From Azospirillum oryzae (lineage in GTDB: Bacteria > Pseudomonadota > Alphaproteobacteria > Azospirillales > Azospirillaceae), in the NCBI RefSeq assembly GCF_008364795.1, contig NZ_VTTM01000002.1, positions 434,001 to 498,000 on the forward strand: 64,000 nt of DNA, written 5' to 3'. The translations under genes were made by a program, and so were the position numbers. Below, in pieces: positions 27,041-37,814 of this stretch (positions are counted from its first letter, which is position 1; each line of letters opens with the position of its first letter). The notes below the pieces were generated by a model. That model saw only the letters and a list, made by a program, of their open reading frames with translations, did not search any database and was not told the DNA's origin.

Positions 27041-28720
27041 ATGACCGATCGCCTGTCCATCGCGCTTGCCCAGATCAACCCGACCGTGGGCGACCTCACT
27101 GCGAACGCCGGCCTGATCCGTGCGGCGCGGGCGGAGGCCGCGGCCCGCGGCGCCGACCTCGTCATCTGTCCCGCGGGCTCGTTGTCCGGTGCCCCGCTTC
27201 TGGATCTGGCGGCGCTTCCCGCTTTCCTCGACGCGGTTGAGGAGACAGTGCGGGCGCTGGCGGACGTCACCGCCGACGGCGGTCCGGCCCTGCTGGTCGG
27301 CGCGCCCTGGCGGGAGGGCAAGGGGCGTCACAACGCCGCTCTGCTGCTGGACGGCGGCAAGATCGCCGCTGTTCGTTTCCAGGCCGTAACGGATGCGGGT
27401 GAGATCGGTGCGCCGGAGGAGGACCGTTTCGATAGCGGTCCGATGCCCGGCCCGGTCAATGTCCGCGGGGTGCGGATCGGCCTGCTGATCGGCGGTGATC
27501 TGGCGACCGGCGACGTGGCGGAGACCCTGGCGGAGAGTGGGGCCGAGCTTCTGGTCGCGATGCTGGCCGGCCCCTTCGCCCCCGGCCGCGCCGATGAGCG
27601 GGTGCAGGCCGCCGTCGCGCGGGTGGTGGAATGCGGATTGCCGCTGGTTGCGGTGAACCTTGTCGGCGGGCAGGACGAGCGGGTGTTCGACGGCGGCAGC
27701 TTCGCGCTCGCCCCAGGTGGCCGGCTGGTCGCCCAGGCTCCGCTGTTCGCCCAACATCTGCTGCTGACCCGGTGGGAGCGCGGACCCGACGACAGCTGGG
27801 ACAGCTCCGAGGCCGAAACAATTGCTCCGGCCGAGGGGACGGAGGCGCTTTACACGGCGCTGATGCTGGGCCTGCACGATGCCGTAACGAAAAGCGGCGC
27901 GCCGGGCGTGGTGGTCGGGCTGACAGGCGGGCTGGACTCGGCGCTGGTCGCGGCACTGGCGGCCGACGCGCTGGGACCGGAGCGGGTGCTGGCCGTTCGC
28001 GCTCCGCTGCCGGCCGGCGAGGCGGGGGCCTCGGCCGGCAGCTTTACCGACAGTCTGGCCGATAGCTTGGCCGATGCGGCGGAGATCGTCGAGTTGCTGG
28101 GCTGCCGCCTGGACAATGTCGCGCTCACGCCGGTGCTCAAGGCCGCCGACTCGCTGCTGGCCCCCGCCTTTGCCGGGCGCGACTCGGCCGCGGCGGCCGA
28201 CCGCCTGCATGCCCGCCTGCGGGCCGCGACCCTGGCGGCCCTGGCGGAGCGGATGGGCGCCGTGCTGCTGTCCACGGCGGACCGGACCGACCGGCTGCTC
28301 GGCCTTGCGGCGGAGGAGACGGGCTGCGGCTATGCCGTGCTGTCCGACGTGCCGAAGACGGCGGTTCTGGAACTGACGCGCTGGCGCAACGCCAACCAGC
28401 CGGCGGGATCGCGCGGGCCGGCGGGGCGGGTGGTTCCGGAACGGGTGCTGGCGCGCCGGCTGAAGGCCGAGACTCCGGCCGGACTGCCGCCGGTGGACGC
28501 GCTGGACGATCTGCTGGCCGGCTTGCTCGACGGTGGGCTGTCGCCGGCCGACCTTGCCGGGCGCGGCCATGCTGCCGAGACGGTGGAGATGGTCTGGCGG
28601 CTGGTGGTCCAGGCGGAAGCGGGCCGCCGCAGGGCTCCGCCGGGGCCGCGGATTTCCCGCCGGACGGTCGCGCGGCTGCGTCGCTTTCCGATTGCCGGCG
28701 GCTTCAACGACTTGATGTAG
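27041..28720 (+). CDS. degenerate NAD synthetase (NadE-like) paralogue
   Basis: The product has 559 residues, collinear with glutamine-dependent NAD synthetase: nitrilase-type glutaminase domain (1-270), then the NAD synthetase domain (285-559). The catalytic residues of the glutaminase appear lost. The usual Phe-Pro-Glu is CPAGS at 43-47, the catalytic Lys position is Gln near 114, and the Cys of the VCED motif is replaced in LLIGGDLA near 151. In the synthetase half the ATP loop survives as LTGGLDSA. The conserved Gly-Asn-Lys-Ser-Glu is TADRTD and the Asp-rich loop before the GCGYAVL motif is gone. The frame is intact with normal codon use, so it is a maintained protein, not decay. A functional nadE is expected elsewhere. 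Confidence 0.8.
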   Translation: MTDRLSIALAQINPTVGDLTANAGLIRAARAEAAARGADLVICPAGSLSGAPLLDLAALPAFLDAVEETVRALADVTADGGPALLVGAPWREGKGRHNAALLLDGGKIAAVRFQAVTDAGEIGAPEEDRFDSGPMPGPVNVRGVRIGLLIGGDLATGDVAETLAESGAELLVAMLAGPFAPGRADERVQAAVARVVECGLPLVAVNLVGGQDERVFDGGSFALAPGGRLVAQAPLFAQHLLLTRWERGPDDSWDSSEAETIAPAEGTEALYTALMLGLHDAVTKSGAPGVVVGLTGGLDSALVAALAADALGPERVLAVRAPLPAGEAGASAGSFTDSLADSLADAAEIVELLGCRLDNVALTPVLKAADSLLAPAFAGRDSAAAADRLHARLRAATLAALAERMGAVLLSTADRTDRLLGLAAEETGCGYAVLSDVPKTAVLELTRWRNANQPAGSRGPAGRVVPERVLARRLKAETPAGLPPVDALDDLLAGLLDGGLSPADLAGRGHAAETVEMVWRLVVQAEAGRRRAPPGPRISRRTVARLRRFPIAGGFNDLM

Positions 28721-28773
28721 AGCGGGCGGGGAGGGGGAGCGGTCCCCCTTCCCCCTTCGCCTCCGCGCCGGCT

Positions 28774-28998
28774 TCAGCCGCGCGTCAGCTTGATGATGGT
28801 GGCGATCATGCCGAAGGTCCACAGTACGGCCGGCAGCACCACCCAGGTCGGGTGGAAGATGATCGCCAGCGGCATGATGAAAATCAGCAGCATGGCCGGG
28901 AAGACGAAGAATGGCGAATTTCCCCAGTTGCTCAGCAACCCGGAGGGGTTCTCGTCTGCACCCAGATAAACATCGGCGGTAACCGCTTGGTCCGTCAT
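28774..28998 (-). CDS. small two-span membrane protein, 74 aa
   Basis: After a polar start (MTDQAVTADV) come two hydrophobic segments, FFVFPAMLLIFIMPLAIIF and VLPAVLWTFGMIATII, and a short basic tail. I do not recognise a family. An ATG three codons upstream is an alternative start. It converges with the NadE-like gene, 53 bases from its stop. Confidence 0.65.
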   Translation of the reverse strand: MTDQAVTADVYLGADENPSGLLSNWGNSPFFVFPAMLLIFIMPLAIIFHPTWVVLPAVLWTFGMIATIIKLTRG

Positions 28999-29156
28999 CT
29001 CTATCACCCAAGTTTCTTGTGGTTATTCCCTGTCCCGCACTGCAGCAGGACAGGGGTTCATACGCCACGATGCTTTGGATGACCAGAGCGCGGCCTTGGC
29101 CGGCCCTTTCGACTTTGGTCGAAGGTTGGGGTCGAAGGTTGGGGTCGAAGGGGAGA

Positions 29157-29726
29157 TTACGCGGCTTCGGTCAGCGCCAGCTGCGGACGGCGCAGGCTGG
29201 ACTGGATGGTGAAGGGGGCGCGGACGCCGCCGTTGAACAGCTCGGCGCATTCCAGAGCCTTCAGCACGCGCTCTTCCGGCGGCTGACCGACGGTGGAGGC
29301 GAGCGAGCCCAGCGCGTAGTCCGACCCGCAGCCGATGGCATGGTAACCACGCACCGCCTCGCCGACCTGATAGTCCGACTGCACGGTGAAGAGCCGGCCT
29401 TCCAGCCCGACCATGAAGGTGCCGCCGGTCTCCACATCGTTGGAGCGGTGGGCGTAGCCGCCGTCCTTCAGGCAGTTGCGGACGGCATCGACAAAGTCCA
29501 CGACCATGTAGCGGAACAGGTCGACGTCATGTTCACGCGGCGGGACCTCCAGCCGGTAATGCAGCAGCTGGCCCATACGGAAGGAGCTGGTGAAGCCGAT
29601 CAGGCTGTCGCCATTGCGGAACACCTTGGTGTCGGCCCGCACCGTGATGTCCAGGCCGTTCACTCCGGCGCTGTCGCCGCCCATCCACACCCGGTCGCCG
29701 TCCACCAATCCCACAATGCAGGTCAT
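29157..29726 (-). CDS. proteasome-like Ntn hydrolase, stand-alone
   Basis: The product has 189 residues. MTCIVGLVDGDRVWMGGDSA has the N-terminal-nucleophile layout. Removal of the start Met would expose Thr2, and GGDSAG and the Lys of ADTKVF correspond to the proteasome beta-subunit active site. GAGG seven bases before this ATG, rather than a TTG two codons upstream, fixes Thr at position 2. Related predicted Ntn hydrolases occur in bacteria and phages without a proteasome. No alpha subunit or ATPase is nearby. The substrate is unknown. Confidence 0.8.
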   Translation of the reverse strand: MTCIVGLVDGDRVWMGGDSAGVNGLDITVRADTKVFRNGDSLIGFTSSFRMGQLLHYRLEVPPREHDVDLFRYMVVDFVDAVRNCLKDGGYAHRSNDVETGGTFMVGLEGRLFTVQSDYQVGEAVRGYHAIGCGSDYALGSLASTVGQPPEERVLKALECAELFNGGVRAPFTIQSSLRRPQLALTEAA

Positions 29727-29863
29727 CGCCAACCCTCGCCTGATAGAAAAGAAGCTGAGGCAAAGGGTGTGGGAAGGCGGTTAATGAATTATTGCTCAGC
29801 TTTGTGACATTGCCGGTGACAAAGGAGGTATCGCTACCTCCTTCGTCGGAGGTTTTCACTTGG

Positions 29864-30532
29864 TCACTTCACCAGATCGACCAGAGCCTTGACAGTATTC
29901 TCCGCACCCTCGGCGATCTGGACCAGATTGGCGTCCAGCATGTAGCAGGGCGAGGTGACGACCTTCAGGCCGCGGTCGATGACGATCTCGCCGTGGGTGG
30001 TGGTGCGGTGGACGGCGCCCATCGACTCCAGCGCGGCGGCGGTGCCGGAATCGTTGCCGATGGTCAGCTCGACGCTCTGCTGGCCCAGGATCTTGGCGAG
30101 GATGGCCGGGGCGATGCACAGCGCGCCGATCGGCTTGCCGGCCGCGCGCATGGCGGCGACCGCGGCCACCACCTGCGGGTTGACCGAGCAGTCGGCGCCC
30201 TTGAAGGCGAAATCGCTGAGGTTCTTGGCGGCGCCGAAGCCACCGGGGAAGATCAGCGCATCGACGTCACCGGCCGAGAATTCGCTGAGCGCGGTGATCT
30301 TGCCGCGGGCGATGCGGGCCGATTCGACCAGCACGTTGCGGCTCTCGCCGGTCTCCTGGCCGGTCACGTGGTTGACGACATGGGCCTGCGGGATGTCGGG
30401 GGCGTAGCACACCGCGACCGCGCCCACCTTGGCGATCGCCAGCAGGGTGCAGACCGCCTCGTGGATTTCCGCACCGTCATACACGCCGCAGCCCGACAGC
30501 ACGACGCCGATGCGCAAGCTCTTGTCCGCCAT
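29864..30532 (-). CDS. elbB: glyoxalase ElbB, DJ-1/PfpI superfamily
   Basis: The product has 222 residues. The ElbB signature is clear: VVLSGCGVYDGAEIHEAV at the start, then DALIFPGGFGAAKNLSDFA and PIGALCIAPAILAKIL with the nucleophile-elbow cysteine. ElbB proteins have weak glyoxalase activity, and the E. coli gene was first linked to isoprenoid synthesis. GGAG eight bases before the ATG supports the start. It is divergent from gltX, with 179 bases between starts. Confidence 0.93.
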   Translation of the reverse strand: MADKSLRIGVVLSGCGVYDGAEIHEAVCTLLAIAKVGAVAVCYAPDIPQAHVVNHVTGQETGESRNVLVESARIARGKITALSEFSAGDVDALIFPGGFGAAKNLSDFAFKGADCSVNPQVVAAVAAMRAAGKPIGALCIAPAILAKILGQQSVELTIGNDSGTAAALESMGAVHRTTTHGEIVIDRGLKVVTSPCYMLDANLVQIAEGAENTVKALVDLVK

Positions 30533-30711
30533 AGGATGTCTCCGAGATTGGATTTGCCGCCAAGCTAACGCAGCCGGACGGCCGCGCCTACCGCGCGGAC
30601 GGACGCAGGGCACCACCTGTTGCCGGGATGCATCGGTTGCGGACCGCTTTCGGAAGGCGCGCCGGCCGTGCTAGGACTGCCCGCCTGTTCCGTCTGCAAT
30701 CGAGTCCAGCC

Positions 30712-32055
30712 ATGTCCACCGCCGTCCGTTTCGCTCCCAGCCCGACCGGCCGCATCCATGTCGGCAATGTGCGCCTCGCGCTCGTCAACTGGCTGTTCGC
30801 GCGCAAGACCGGCGGCAGCTTCATGTTCCGGCTGGACGACACCGACGAGGAACGCTCGACCCAGGAATTCGCCGACGCCATTGCCGCCGACCTGACCTGG
30901 CTCGGCCTGAGCTGGGATCGCTTCGCCCGCGAAAGCGACCGTTATCCGCGCTATGACGAGGCGGCAGCCGCGCTGAAGGCCGCCGGCCGGCTCTATCCCT
31001 GCTACGAGACGCCGGAGGAACTGAACCTCAAGCGCGCCAGTCTGGTGTCGCAGGGCCGCCCGCCGATCTACGACCGCGCCGCCCTGCGCCTGACCGACGA
31101 GGACCGTGCCCGGCTGGAAGGGGAGGGGCGCAAGGCCCATTGGCGCTTCAAGCTGAACCCGACTCCGGTGGAATGGACCGATCTGGTCCGCGGGCCGGTG
31201 CGGTTCGAAGGTACGGCGCTGAGCGATCCGGTGCTTATCCGCGAGGATGGCCGGCCGCTCTACACCCTGACCAGCGTGGTCGACGACGCCGATTTCGCCA
31301 TCACCCACATCATCCGCGGCGAGGACCATGTCGCCAACACCGCGGTTCAGATTCAGATCTTCGAAGCCCTTGATGCAGCGGTGCCTGTTTTCGCCCATCT
31401 GCCGCTGCTGACCGATGCCGGCGGGCAGGGGCTGTCGAAGCGGCTGGGCAGCCTGTCGGTCGGCAGCCTGCGCGACGAGGACGGCATCGAGCCGATGGCG
31501 GTCAACAGCCTGCTGGCAAAGCTCGGCACCTCCGACCCCATCGAGGCGCGGCTGACGCTTGACGAACTGGTGGCGGAGTTCGATCTGTCGAAGATCGCCC
31601 GCGGCACGCCGAAGTTCGATCCGGAGGAACTGGGCCGGCTGAACGCCCGCATCCTGCATTTGACGCCGTTCGAGGCGGCGGCATCCCGTCTGGAGGCGCT
31701 TGGCCTGACCGATGTCGACGCCGCCTTCTGGGACGCGGTGCGGCCCAATCTGGCGCGGCTGAGCGACGCGCGCGATTGGTGGGCGGTGACCCATGCGCCG
31801 GTGACGCCGGTGGTGGAGGATGCCGGATTCCTGGCCCAGGCGGCGGCGTTGCTGCCCGACGAGCCGTGGGACCTCGGCACCTGGGGCGCCTGGACCAATG
31901 CGGTGAAGGGTGCCACGGGCCGCAAGGGAAAGGAGCTGTTCCTTCCTCTGCGCCGCGCCCTGACCGGGCGCGACCATGGACCGGAATTGAAGAACCTGCT
32001 ACCCCTGATCGGACGGGCGCGCAGCCTCCGGCGACTGGCCGGCGAAACCGCCTGA
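30712..32055 (+). CDS. gltX: glutamyl-tRNA synthetase
   Basis: The product has 447 residues of class I synthetase. The HIGH motif is HVGN in [20 protein letters not shown]. The KMSKS motif is LSKRLG near residue 243. The anticodon-binding helical domain is present to the C-terminus, which separates it from the short GluQ enzymes. The ATG giving MSTAVRF is the conserved start. Alphaproteobacteria often carry two GltX copies; which one this is cannot be told here. It precedes cysS by 28 bases in the same direction, probably one operon. Confidence 0.95.
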   Translation: MSTAVRFAPSPTGRIHVGNVRLALVNWLFARKTGGSFMFRLDDTDEERSTQEFADAIAADLTWLGLSWDRFARESDRYPRYDEAAAALKAAGRLYPCYETPEELNLKRASLVSQGRPPIYDRAALRLTDEDRARLEGEGRKAHWRFKLNPTPVEWTDLVRGPVRFEGTALSDPVLIREDGRPLYTLTSVVDDADFAITHIIRGEDHVANTAVQIQIFEALDAAVPVFAHLPLLTDAGGQGLSKRLGSLSVGSLRDEDGIEPMAVNSLLAKLGTSDPIEARLTLDELVAEFDLSKIARGTPKFDPEELGRLNARILHLTPFEAAASRLEALGLTDVDAAFWDAVRPNLARLSDARDWWAVTHAPVTPVVEDAGFLAQAAALLPDEPWDLGTWGAWTNAVKGATGRKGKELFLPLRRALTGRDHGPELKNLLPLIGRARSLRRLAGETA

Positions 32056-32083
32056 AACCTCTCTTCATTCAGGAGTTCGGACC

Positions 32084-33460
<1,377 letters not shown>

Positions 33461-33472
33461 GTTAGCGAAAGT

Positions 33473-33495
33473 CCCCTCTCCCTCCGGGAGAGGGG
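33473..33495. repeat. REP-like palindrome CCCCTCTCCC-TCC-GGGAGAGGGG
   Basis: A perfect 10-base-pair stem with a three-base loop lies 12 bases after the cysS stop. It shares the CCTCTCCC core with copies at 14140, 46727 and 46801. It is a candidate Rho-independent end for cysS despite lacking a U-run. Confidence 0.7.
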
Positions 33496-33651
33496 CACCG
33501 AGCCGGGAGAGTGTGCTTCCTCCTTATTGTCCCTCCGTCTGCAACAAACATTCATCGATTCTGCGGATTATCCCGCACCTCGATCCGGCCTAATCTCCTC
33601 TTCAGACAAAACGCGGCCCCTCTGGCCCACCTGATCGAGGAGACCCTGACC

Positions 33652-34083
33652 ATGATCGACAATCGCACCGCTCCCTATGCCGCCTTCCTGCTGCGCGTCG
33701 GCCTCGGCCTGCTGTTCCTGGCCCACGGCCTTGTGCTGAAGGTGCTGACCTTCACCATTCCCGGCACCGTCGGCTACTTCGAGAGCATCGGTTACCCTGG
33801 CGTCTTCGCCTATCTGGTGATCCTGGGCGAGATCGGCGGCGGGCTGCTGCTGATCGCCGGTGTCTACACCCGCTGGATCGCGCTGGCCCTGCTGCCGATC
33901 ATGATCGGCGCCACGCTGCAGCATGTCGGCAATGGCTGGGTGTTCAATTCGCAGGGCGGCGGTTGGGAGTTCCCGGCCTTCTGGACGGTCCTGCTGGTGG
34001 TGCAGTCGCTGCTGGGCGACGGGGCCTTCGCGCTGAAGGTTCCCGCGCTGGGTGCCCCGGCTGCCCGTCGCGAACTGGCCTGA
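33652..34083 (+). CDS. DoxX family membrane protein
   Basis: The product has 143 residues and four membrane segments. It shows the DoxX pattern LLRVGLGLLFLAHGLVLKVL, then GEIGGGLLLIAGVYTRWIAL. DoxX-like proteins are quinone-linked or structural partners of oxidoreductases in the inner membrane; most are uncharacterised. GAGGAG is 10 bases before the ATG. Genes on both sides are unrelated housekeeping genes, and it probably has its own promoter in the 156-base gap after the REP-like element. Confidence 0.88.
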   Translation: MIDNRTAPYAAFLLRVGLGLLFLAHGLVLKVLTFTIPGTVGYFESIGYPGVFAYLVILGEIGGGLLLIAGVYTRWIALALLPIMIGATLQHVGNGWVFNSQGGGWEFPAFWTVLLVVQSLLGDGAFALKVPALGAPAARRELA

Positions 34084-34203
34084 TCCGCAACCGTAAACGG
34101 CATTCCATGGCGACGTGGAGCGGGGAGGGGGCAATTTGCCTCTTCCCCGTTCCGCGTCGCCGTCCCATTTGGTAGACAGGACGGAGACCAACCGGAGAGC
34201 CTG

Positions 34204-35574
34204 ATGACCGTTTCGCCGAACGACCAGCACAAGACGGATTCGTCCGGGGTCCTGAATCTGCTGGACGACCTGATCGCCAAGGCGCGCGCCGCCGGTGCGG
34301 ATGCCGCCGATGCCGTGCTGTTCGACAGCGCGTCCGTGTCCCTTTCCCACCGGCTGGGCAAGACCGAGAAGCTGGAGCGCTCCGAATCCGGCGATCTCGG
34401 CCTGCGGGTGTTCGTCGGCAAGCGGCAGGCGATCGTCTCCTCGACCGACCGCAGCGGCAAGGCGCTGGACGAGTTGGTCGAACGCGCCATCGCCATGGCC
34501 CGCGTGGTGCCGGAGGACGGTTTCGCCGGCATCGCCGATCCGGAGCAGCTGGCCCGCAGCTGGCCCGACCTCGACATCTGCGACAGCGAAGAGCCGTCGT
34601 CGGAAACGCTGATCGAGCGGGCGCGAATCGCCGAAGAGGCGGCGCTGGCGGTCGAGGGCGTCACCAACTCCGAAGGGGGCGACGCCGGCTGGAGCCGCTC
34701 GACCATCGCGATCGCCGCGTCCAACGGCTTCGCCGGCAGCTATGGCGTGTCGCGCCAGTCCTTGTCGGCCTCCGTCCTGGCCGGGACCGGCACGGGGATG
34801 GAGCGCGACTATGATTATGACAGCAAGGTCTATGGCGCCGACCTGCGCGATCCGGCGGAGATCGGCCGCGAGGCCGGCGAGCGCGCCGTCCGCCGCCTGA
34901 ACCCGCGCCGGGTCAAGAGCTGCAAGGTGCCGGTGTTCTTCGACCCGCGGGTGTCGCGCGGCCTGCTCGGCCATCTGACCGGCGCCATCAGCGGCCCCAG
35001 CATCGCCCGCGGCACCAGCTTCCTGAAGGACAAGATGGGGCAGCGCATCTTCGCCCCCTCCATCACCATCGTCGACGACCCGCATGTGAAGCGCGGCCTG
35101 CGCTCCCGTCCCTTCGATGCCGAGGGCGTCGAAGTGTCGCGGCGCACGCTGATCGAGGACGGCGTGCTGACGACGTGGCTGCTCGACCTGCGCTCCGCCC
35201 GGCAGCTTGGCCTGCAGACCACCGGCCACGCCGCCCGCGGCACCTCCGGCCCGCCCGGCCCGGCCCCGGCCAACGTCTATATGGCCGCCGGCAAGCGCAG
35301 CCGCGCCGACATGCTGGCGGAGGTCAAGGACGGCTTCTACGTCACCGACCTGATGGGCATGGGTGTCAACGGCGTCACCGGCGACTACAGCCGCGGTGCC
35401 GGCGGCTTCTGGATCGAGAACGGCCAGCTCGCCTATCCGGTCAACGAGATCACCATCGCCGGCAACCTCAAGGACATGTTCCTGAACATGGAAGCCGCCG
35501 ACGATCTGGAACTGCGCTTCGGCATGGATGCGCCGACCGTGCGCATCGACGGCATGACCATAGCCGGTATGTAG
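34204..35574 (+). CDS. pmbA: metallopeptidase-family protein PmbA/TldE
   Basis: The product has 456 residues, the length of TldE/PmbA. The C-terminal region FYVTDLMGMGVNGVTGDYSR, GAGGFWIENGQLAYPVNEIT and AGNLKDMFLNM is diagnostic. TldD/TldE form a heterodimeric zinc protease that processes peptide antibiotics such as microcin B17 and degrades CcdA. In the pair TldD carries the catalytic HExxxH site and TldE does not, and none is seen here. No tldD is in the window. It is notable in a genome with a RiPP-type cluster 17 kb away, as TldD/E can act as leader proteases. Confidence 0.93.
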   Translation: MTVSPNDQHKTDSSGVLNLLDDLIAKARAAGADAADAVLFDSASVSLSHRLGKTEKLERSESGDLGLRVFVGKRQAIVSSTDRSGKALDELVERAIAMARVVPEDGFAGIADPEQLARSWPDLDICDSEEPSSETLIERARIAEEAALAVEGVTNSEGGDAGWSRSTIAIAASNGFAGSYGVSRQSLSASVLAGTGTGMERDYDYDSKVYGADLRDPAEIGREAGERAVRRLNPRRVKSCKVPVFFDPRVSRGLLGHLTGAISGPSIARGTSFLKDKMGQRIFAPSITIVDDPHVKRGLRSRPFDAEGVEVSRRTLIEDGVLTTWLLDLRSARQLGLQTTGHAARGTSGPPGPAPANVYMAAGKRSRADMLAEVKDGFYVTDLMGMGVNGVTGDYSRGAGGFWIENGQLAYPVNEITIAGNLKDMFLNMEAADDLELRFGMDAPTVRIDGMTIAGM

Positions 35575-35581
35575 GCGTTAA

Positions 35582-35601
35582 GGGCGGAGGCATCTCCGCC
35601 C
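35582..35601 (+). terminator. hairpin after pmbA, first of two
   Basis: GGGCGGAG/CTCCGCCC forms a perfect eight-pair stem with a four-base loop, seven bases after the pmbA stop, without a U-run. Confidence 0.5.
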
Positions 35602-35636
35602 GTCTCTTCATCACTTGGCATCGTTCTTGCGCAGAC

Positions 35637-35670
35637 AGCGGGCAACCCAAAGCGGGTTCGCCCGCTTTTT
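35637..35670 (+). terminator. intrinsic terminator of pmbA
   Basis: GCGGGC-AACCC pairs with GGGTT-C-GCCCGC (11 pairs, one bulge) and is followed by TTTTT at 35666-35670. Confidence 0.85.
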
Positions 35671-35785
35671 GTGCTGCATTTCCGCCACTCTGCCTGTCCA
35701 AACGTCAGCTAGGCCCTTGCGCATATTTGCCTGATCTGTTAGCAATCTGCCGCTTTTTTGGGCGAAATGCTGAAGGTTTGTGCAA

Positions 35786-37012
35786 ATGGATGCGGCAAAG
35801 ACGGGTGGCGACGTCCTTTTCGTGCTGATGGGCGCGGTGATGGTGCTGGCGATGCATTGCGGCTTCGCCCTGCTGGAGGTCGGGACGGTCCGGCGCAAGA
35901 ATCAGGTCAACGCGCTGGTGAAGATCCTGTCGGACTTCGCCATGTCGACCATCGCCTATTTCTTCGTCGGCTATGCGGTGGCCTATGGCGTCGATTTCTT
36001 CGCCGACGCCCACACGCTGGTCGGCAAGGGCGCCGGCGGCTTCGCGGCCTATGGCTACGACCTCGTGAAGTTCTTCTTCCTGGCGACCTTCGCCGCAGCG
36101 GTGCCGGCCATCGTGTCGGGCGGCATCGCCGAGCGCGCCAAGTTCTGGCCGCAGGCCGGCGCCACCCTGGCGCTGATCGCGCTGTTCTATCCGCTGCTGG
36201 AAGGGACGGTGTGGGGCACCCGCTTCGGCCTGCAAGGTTGGATGGCGACGACCTTCGGCCAACCCTTCCACGACTTCGCAGGATCGGTGGTGGTCCATGC
36301 CTTCGGCGGCTGGGTGGCGCTGGGTGCGGTGCTGAATCTTGGCAACCGCCGCGGCCGCTACCGTCCCAACGGCTCGCTGATCGCCATTCCGCCGTCGAAC
36401 ATTCCCTTCCTGGCGCTGGGCGCCTGGGTGCTGTGCGTGGGCTGGTTCGGCTTCAACGTGATGAGCGCCCAGGTGCTGGACGGCGTGACCGGGCTGGTCG
36501 CGCTGAACTCGCTGATGGCGATGGTCGGCGGCATCGTCACCTCGCTGGTCATCAGCCGCACCGACCCCGGCTTCGTCCACAACGGCGCGCTGGCCGGTCT
36601 GGTGGCGGTCTGCGCCGGCTCCGACGTGATGCACCCGCTGGGCGCGCTGATCACCGGCGGCGTCGCCGGACTGCTGTTCGTCTGGGCCTTCAACAAGTGC
36701 CAGATCGACTGGAAGATCGACGACGTGCTGGGCGTGTGGCCGCTGCACGGGCTGTGCGGCCTGACCGGCGGTCTGCTGGCCGGCGTCTTCGGGCAGGAGG
36801 CGCTGGGCGGCCTGGGCGGCGTGTCGATCCTCAGCCAGATCGTCGGCACGTTGGGCGGCGCCGGCTTCGGATTCGCCGCCGGTCTGGCGGTCTACGGCCT
36901 GCTGCGCGTCACCGTGGGCATCCGGCTCGACCCCGAACAGGAGTACAAGGGCGCCGACCTGTCGTTGCACCACATCACCGCGTACCCGGAAGAGGACGCG
37001 CCAACCCTGTAA
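35786..37012 (+). CDS. amtB: ammonium transporter (Amt family)
   Basis: The product has 408 residues with about 11 membrane segments. The twin pore histidines are in [16 protein letters not shown] and [14 protein letters not shown]. The recruitment-site Asp is in HDFAGS. The pore Phe regions [10 protein letters not shown] and [12 protein letters not shown] are present. GAAGG nine bases before this ATG supports it over a GTG two codons upstream. There is no glnK/glnB beside it, unlike the usual glnK-amtB pair. The substrate is ammonium, moved into the cytoplasm. It lies before purQL, possibly coincidentally. Confidence 0.95.
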   Translation: MDAAKTGGDVLFVLMGAVMVLAMHCGFALLEVGTVRRKNQVNALVKILSDFAMSTIAYFFVGYAVAYGVDFFADAHTLVGKGAGGFAAYGYDLVKFFFLATFAAAVPAIVSGGIAERAKFWPQAGATLALIALFYPLLEGTVWGTRFGLQGWMATTFGQPFHDFAGSVVVHAFGGWVALGAVLNLGNRRGRYRPNGSLIAIPPSNIPFLALGAWVLCVGWFGFNVMSAQVLDGVTGLVALNSLMAMVGGIVTSLVISRTDPGFVHNGALAGLVAVCAGSDVMHPLGALITGGVAGLLFVWAFNKCQIDWKIDDVLGVWPLHGLCGLTGGLLAGVFGQEALGGLGGVSILSQIVGTLGGAGFGFAAGLAVYGLLRVTVGIRLDPEQEYKGADLSLHHITAYPEEDAPTL

Positions 37013-37124
37013 TGCGCCCCGCACAAGTCCGCCGTCCCTTGGCCACCCCTTGCTTTGCCGGGGCGGCGGCTTTAGTGTCCGGCGCGAACTCCTCCCCCTC
37101 ACGACGCCGGATTTTGACCGCCCC

Positions 37125-37814
37125 ATGAAGGCCGCCATCGTCGTTTTCCCCGGCTCCAACCGCGAACGCGACGCCGTCGCCGCGCTGGAGGCCGTCAGCG
37201 GGACCAAGCCGCATCTGGTCTGGCACCGCGACACCGAACTGCCCAAGGTCGACCTGATCGTCGTGCCCGGCGGCTTCTCCTATGGCGATTACCTGCGCTC
37301 CGGCGCCATGGCGGCGCATTCGCCGATCATGCGCGAGGTGAAGGCGCGGGCCGATCAGGGCGTCCGGGTGCTCGGCGTCTGCAACGGCTTCCAGATCATC
37401 ACCGAGGCCGGGCTGCTGCCCGGCGCGCTGATGCGCAACGGTGCCTTGAAGTTCGTCTGCCGTGTCCAGCATCTGCGGGTGGAGAACACCGACAGCCCCT
37501 TCACCAAGAAATACGCGAAGGGCCAGATCGTCCGGTTCCCGGTCGCCCACGGCGACGGCAACTACTGGACCGACGCGGAGACGGTGAAGCGGCTGGACGG
37601 CGAAGGCCAGGTCGCCTTCCGCTATGTCAGTGACGAGGCGCGCAGCGACCCGCGCGGCAACCCCAACGGCTCGGTGTCCGACATCGCCGGCATCTTCAAC
37701 GCCAAGCGCACCGTGCTGGGCCTGATGCCGCACCCCGAGGACGCGGTGGAGGCCCTGCACGGCAACACCGACGGCAAGCCCATGTTCGAAGGTCTGGTGG
37801 AGGCCCTGTCGTGA
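37125..37814 (+). CDS. purQ: phosphoribosylformylglycinamidine synthase, glutaminase subunit
   Basis: The product has 229 residues of class I glutamine amidotransferase. The nucleophile Cys is in [11 protein letters not shown], the start is [15 protein letters not shown], and the His/Glu pair is in [11 protein letters not shown] near the end. It supplies ammonia to PurL in the fourth step of purine synthesis. The stop overlaps the PurL start as GTGA, giving tight coupling. No purS is seen upstream, although small-type PurL needs it, so purS lies elsewhere. Confidence 0.96.
   Translation: MKAAIVVFPGSNRERDAVAALEAVSGTKPHLVWHRDTELPKVDLIVVPGGFSYGDYLRSGAMAAHSPIMREVKARADQGVRVLGVCNGFQIITEAGLLPGALMRNGALKFVCRVQHLRVENTDSPFTKKYAKGQIVRFPVAHGDGNYWTDAETVKRLDGEGQVAFRYVSDEARSDPRGNPNGSVSDIAGIFNAKRTVLGLMPHPEDAVEALHGNTDGKPMFEGLVEALS

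Noticed and set aside
30712..32055. Glutamyl-queuosine tRNA synthetase (GluQ)
   Set aside because: The protein retains the C-terminal anticodon-binding region and full GltX length.
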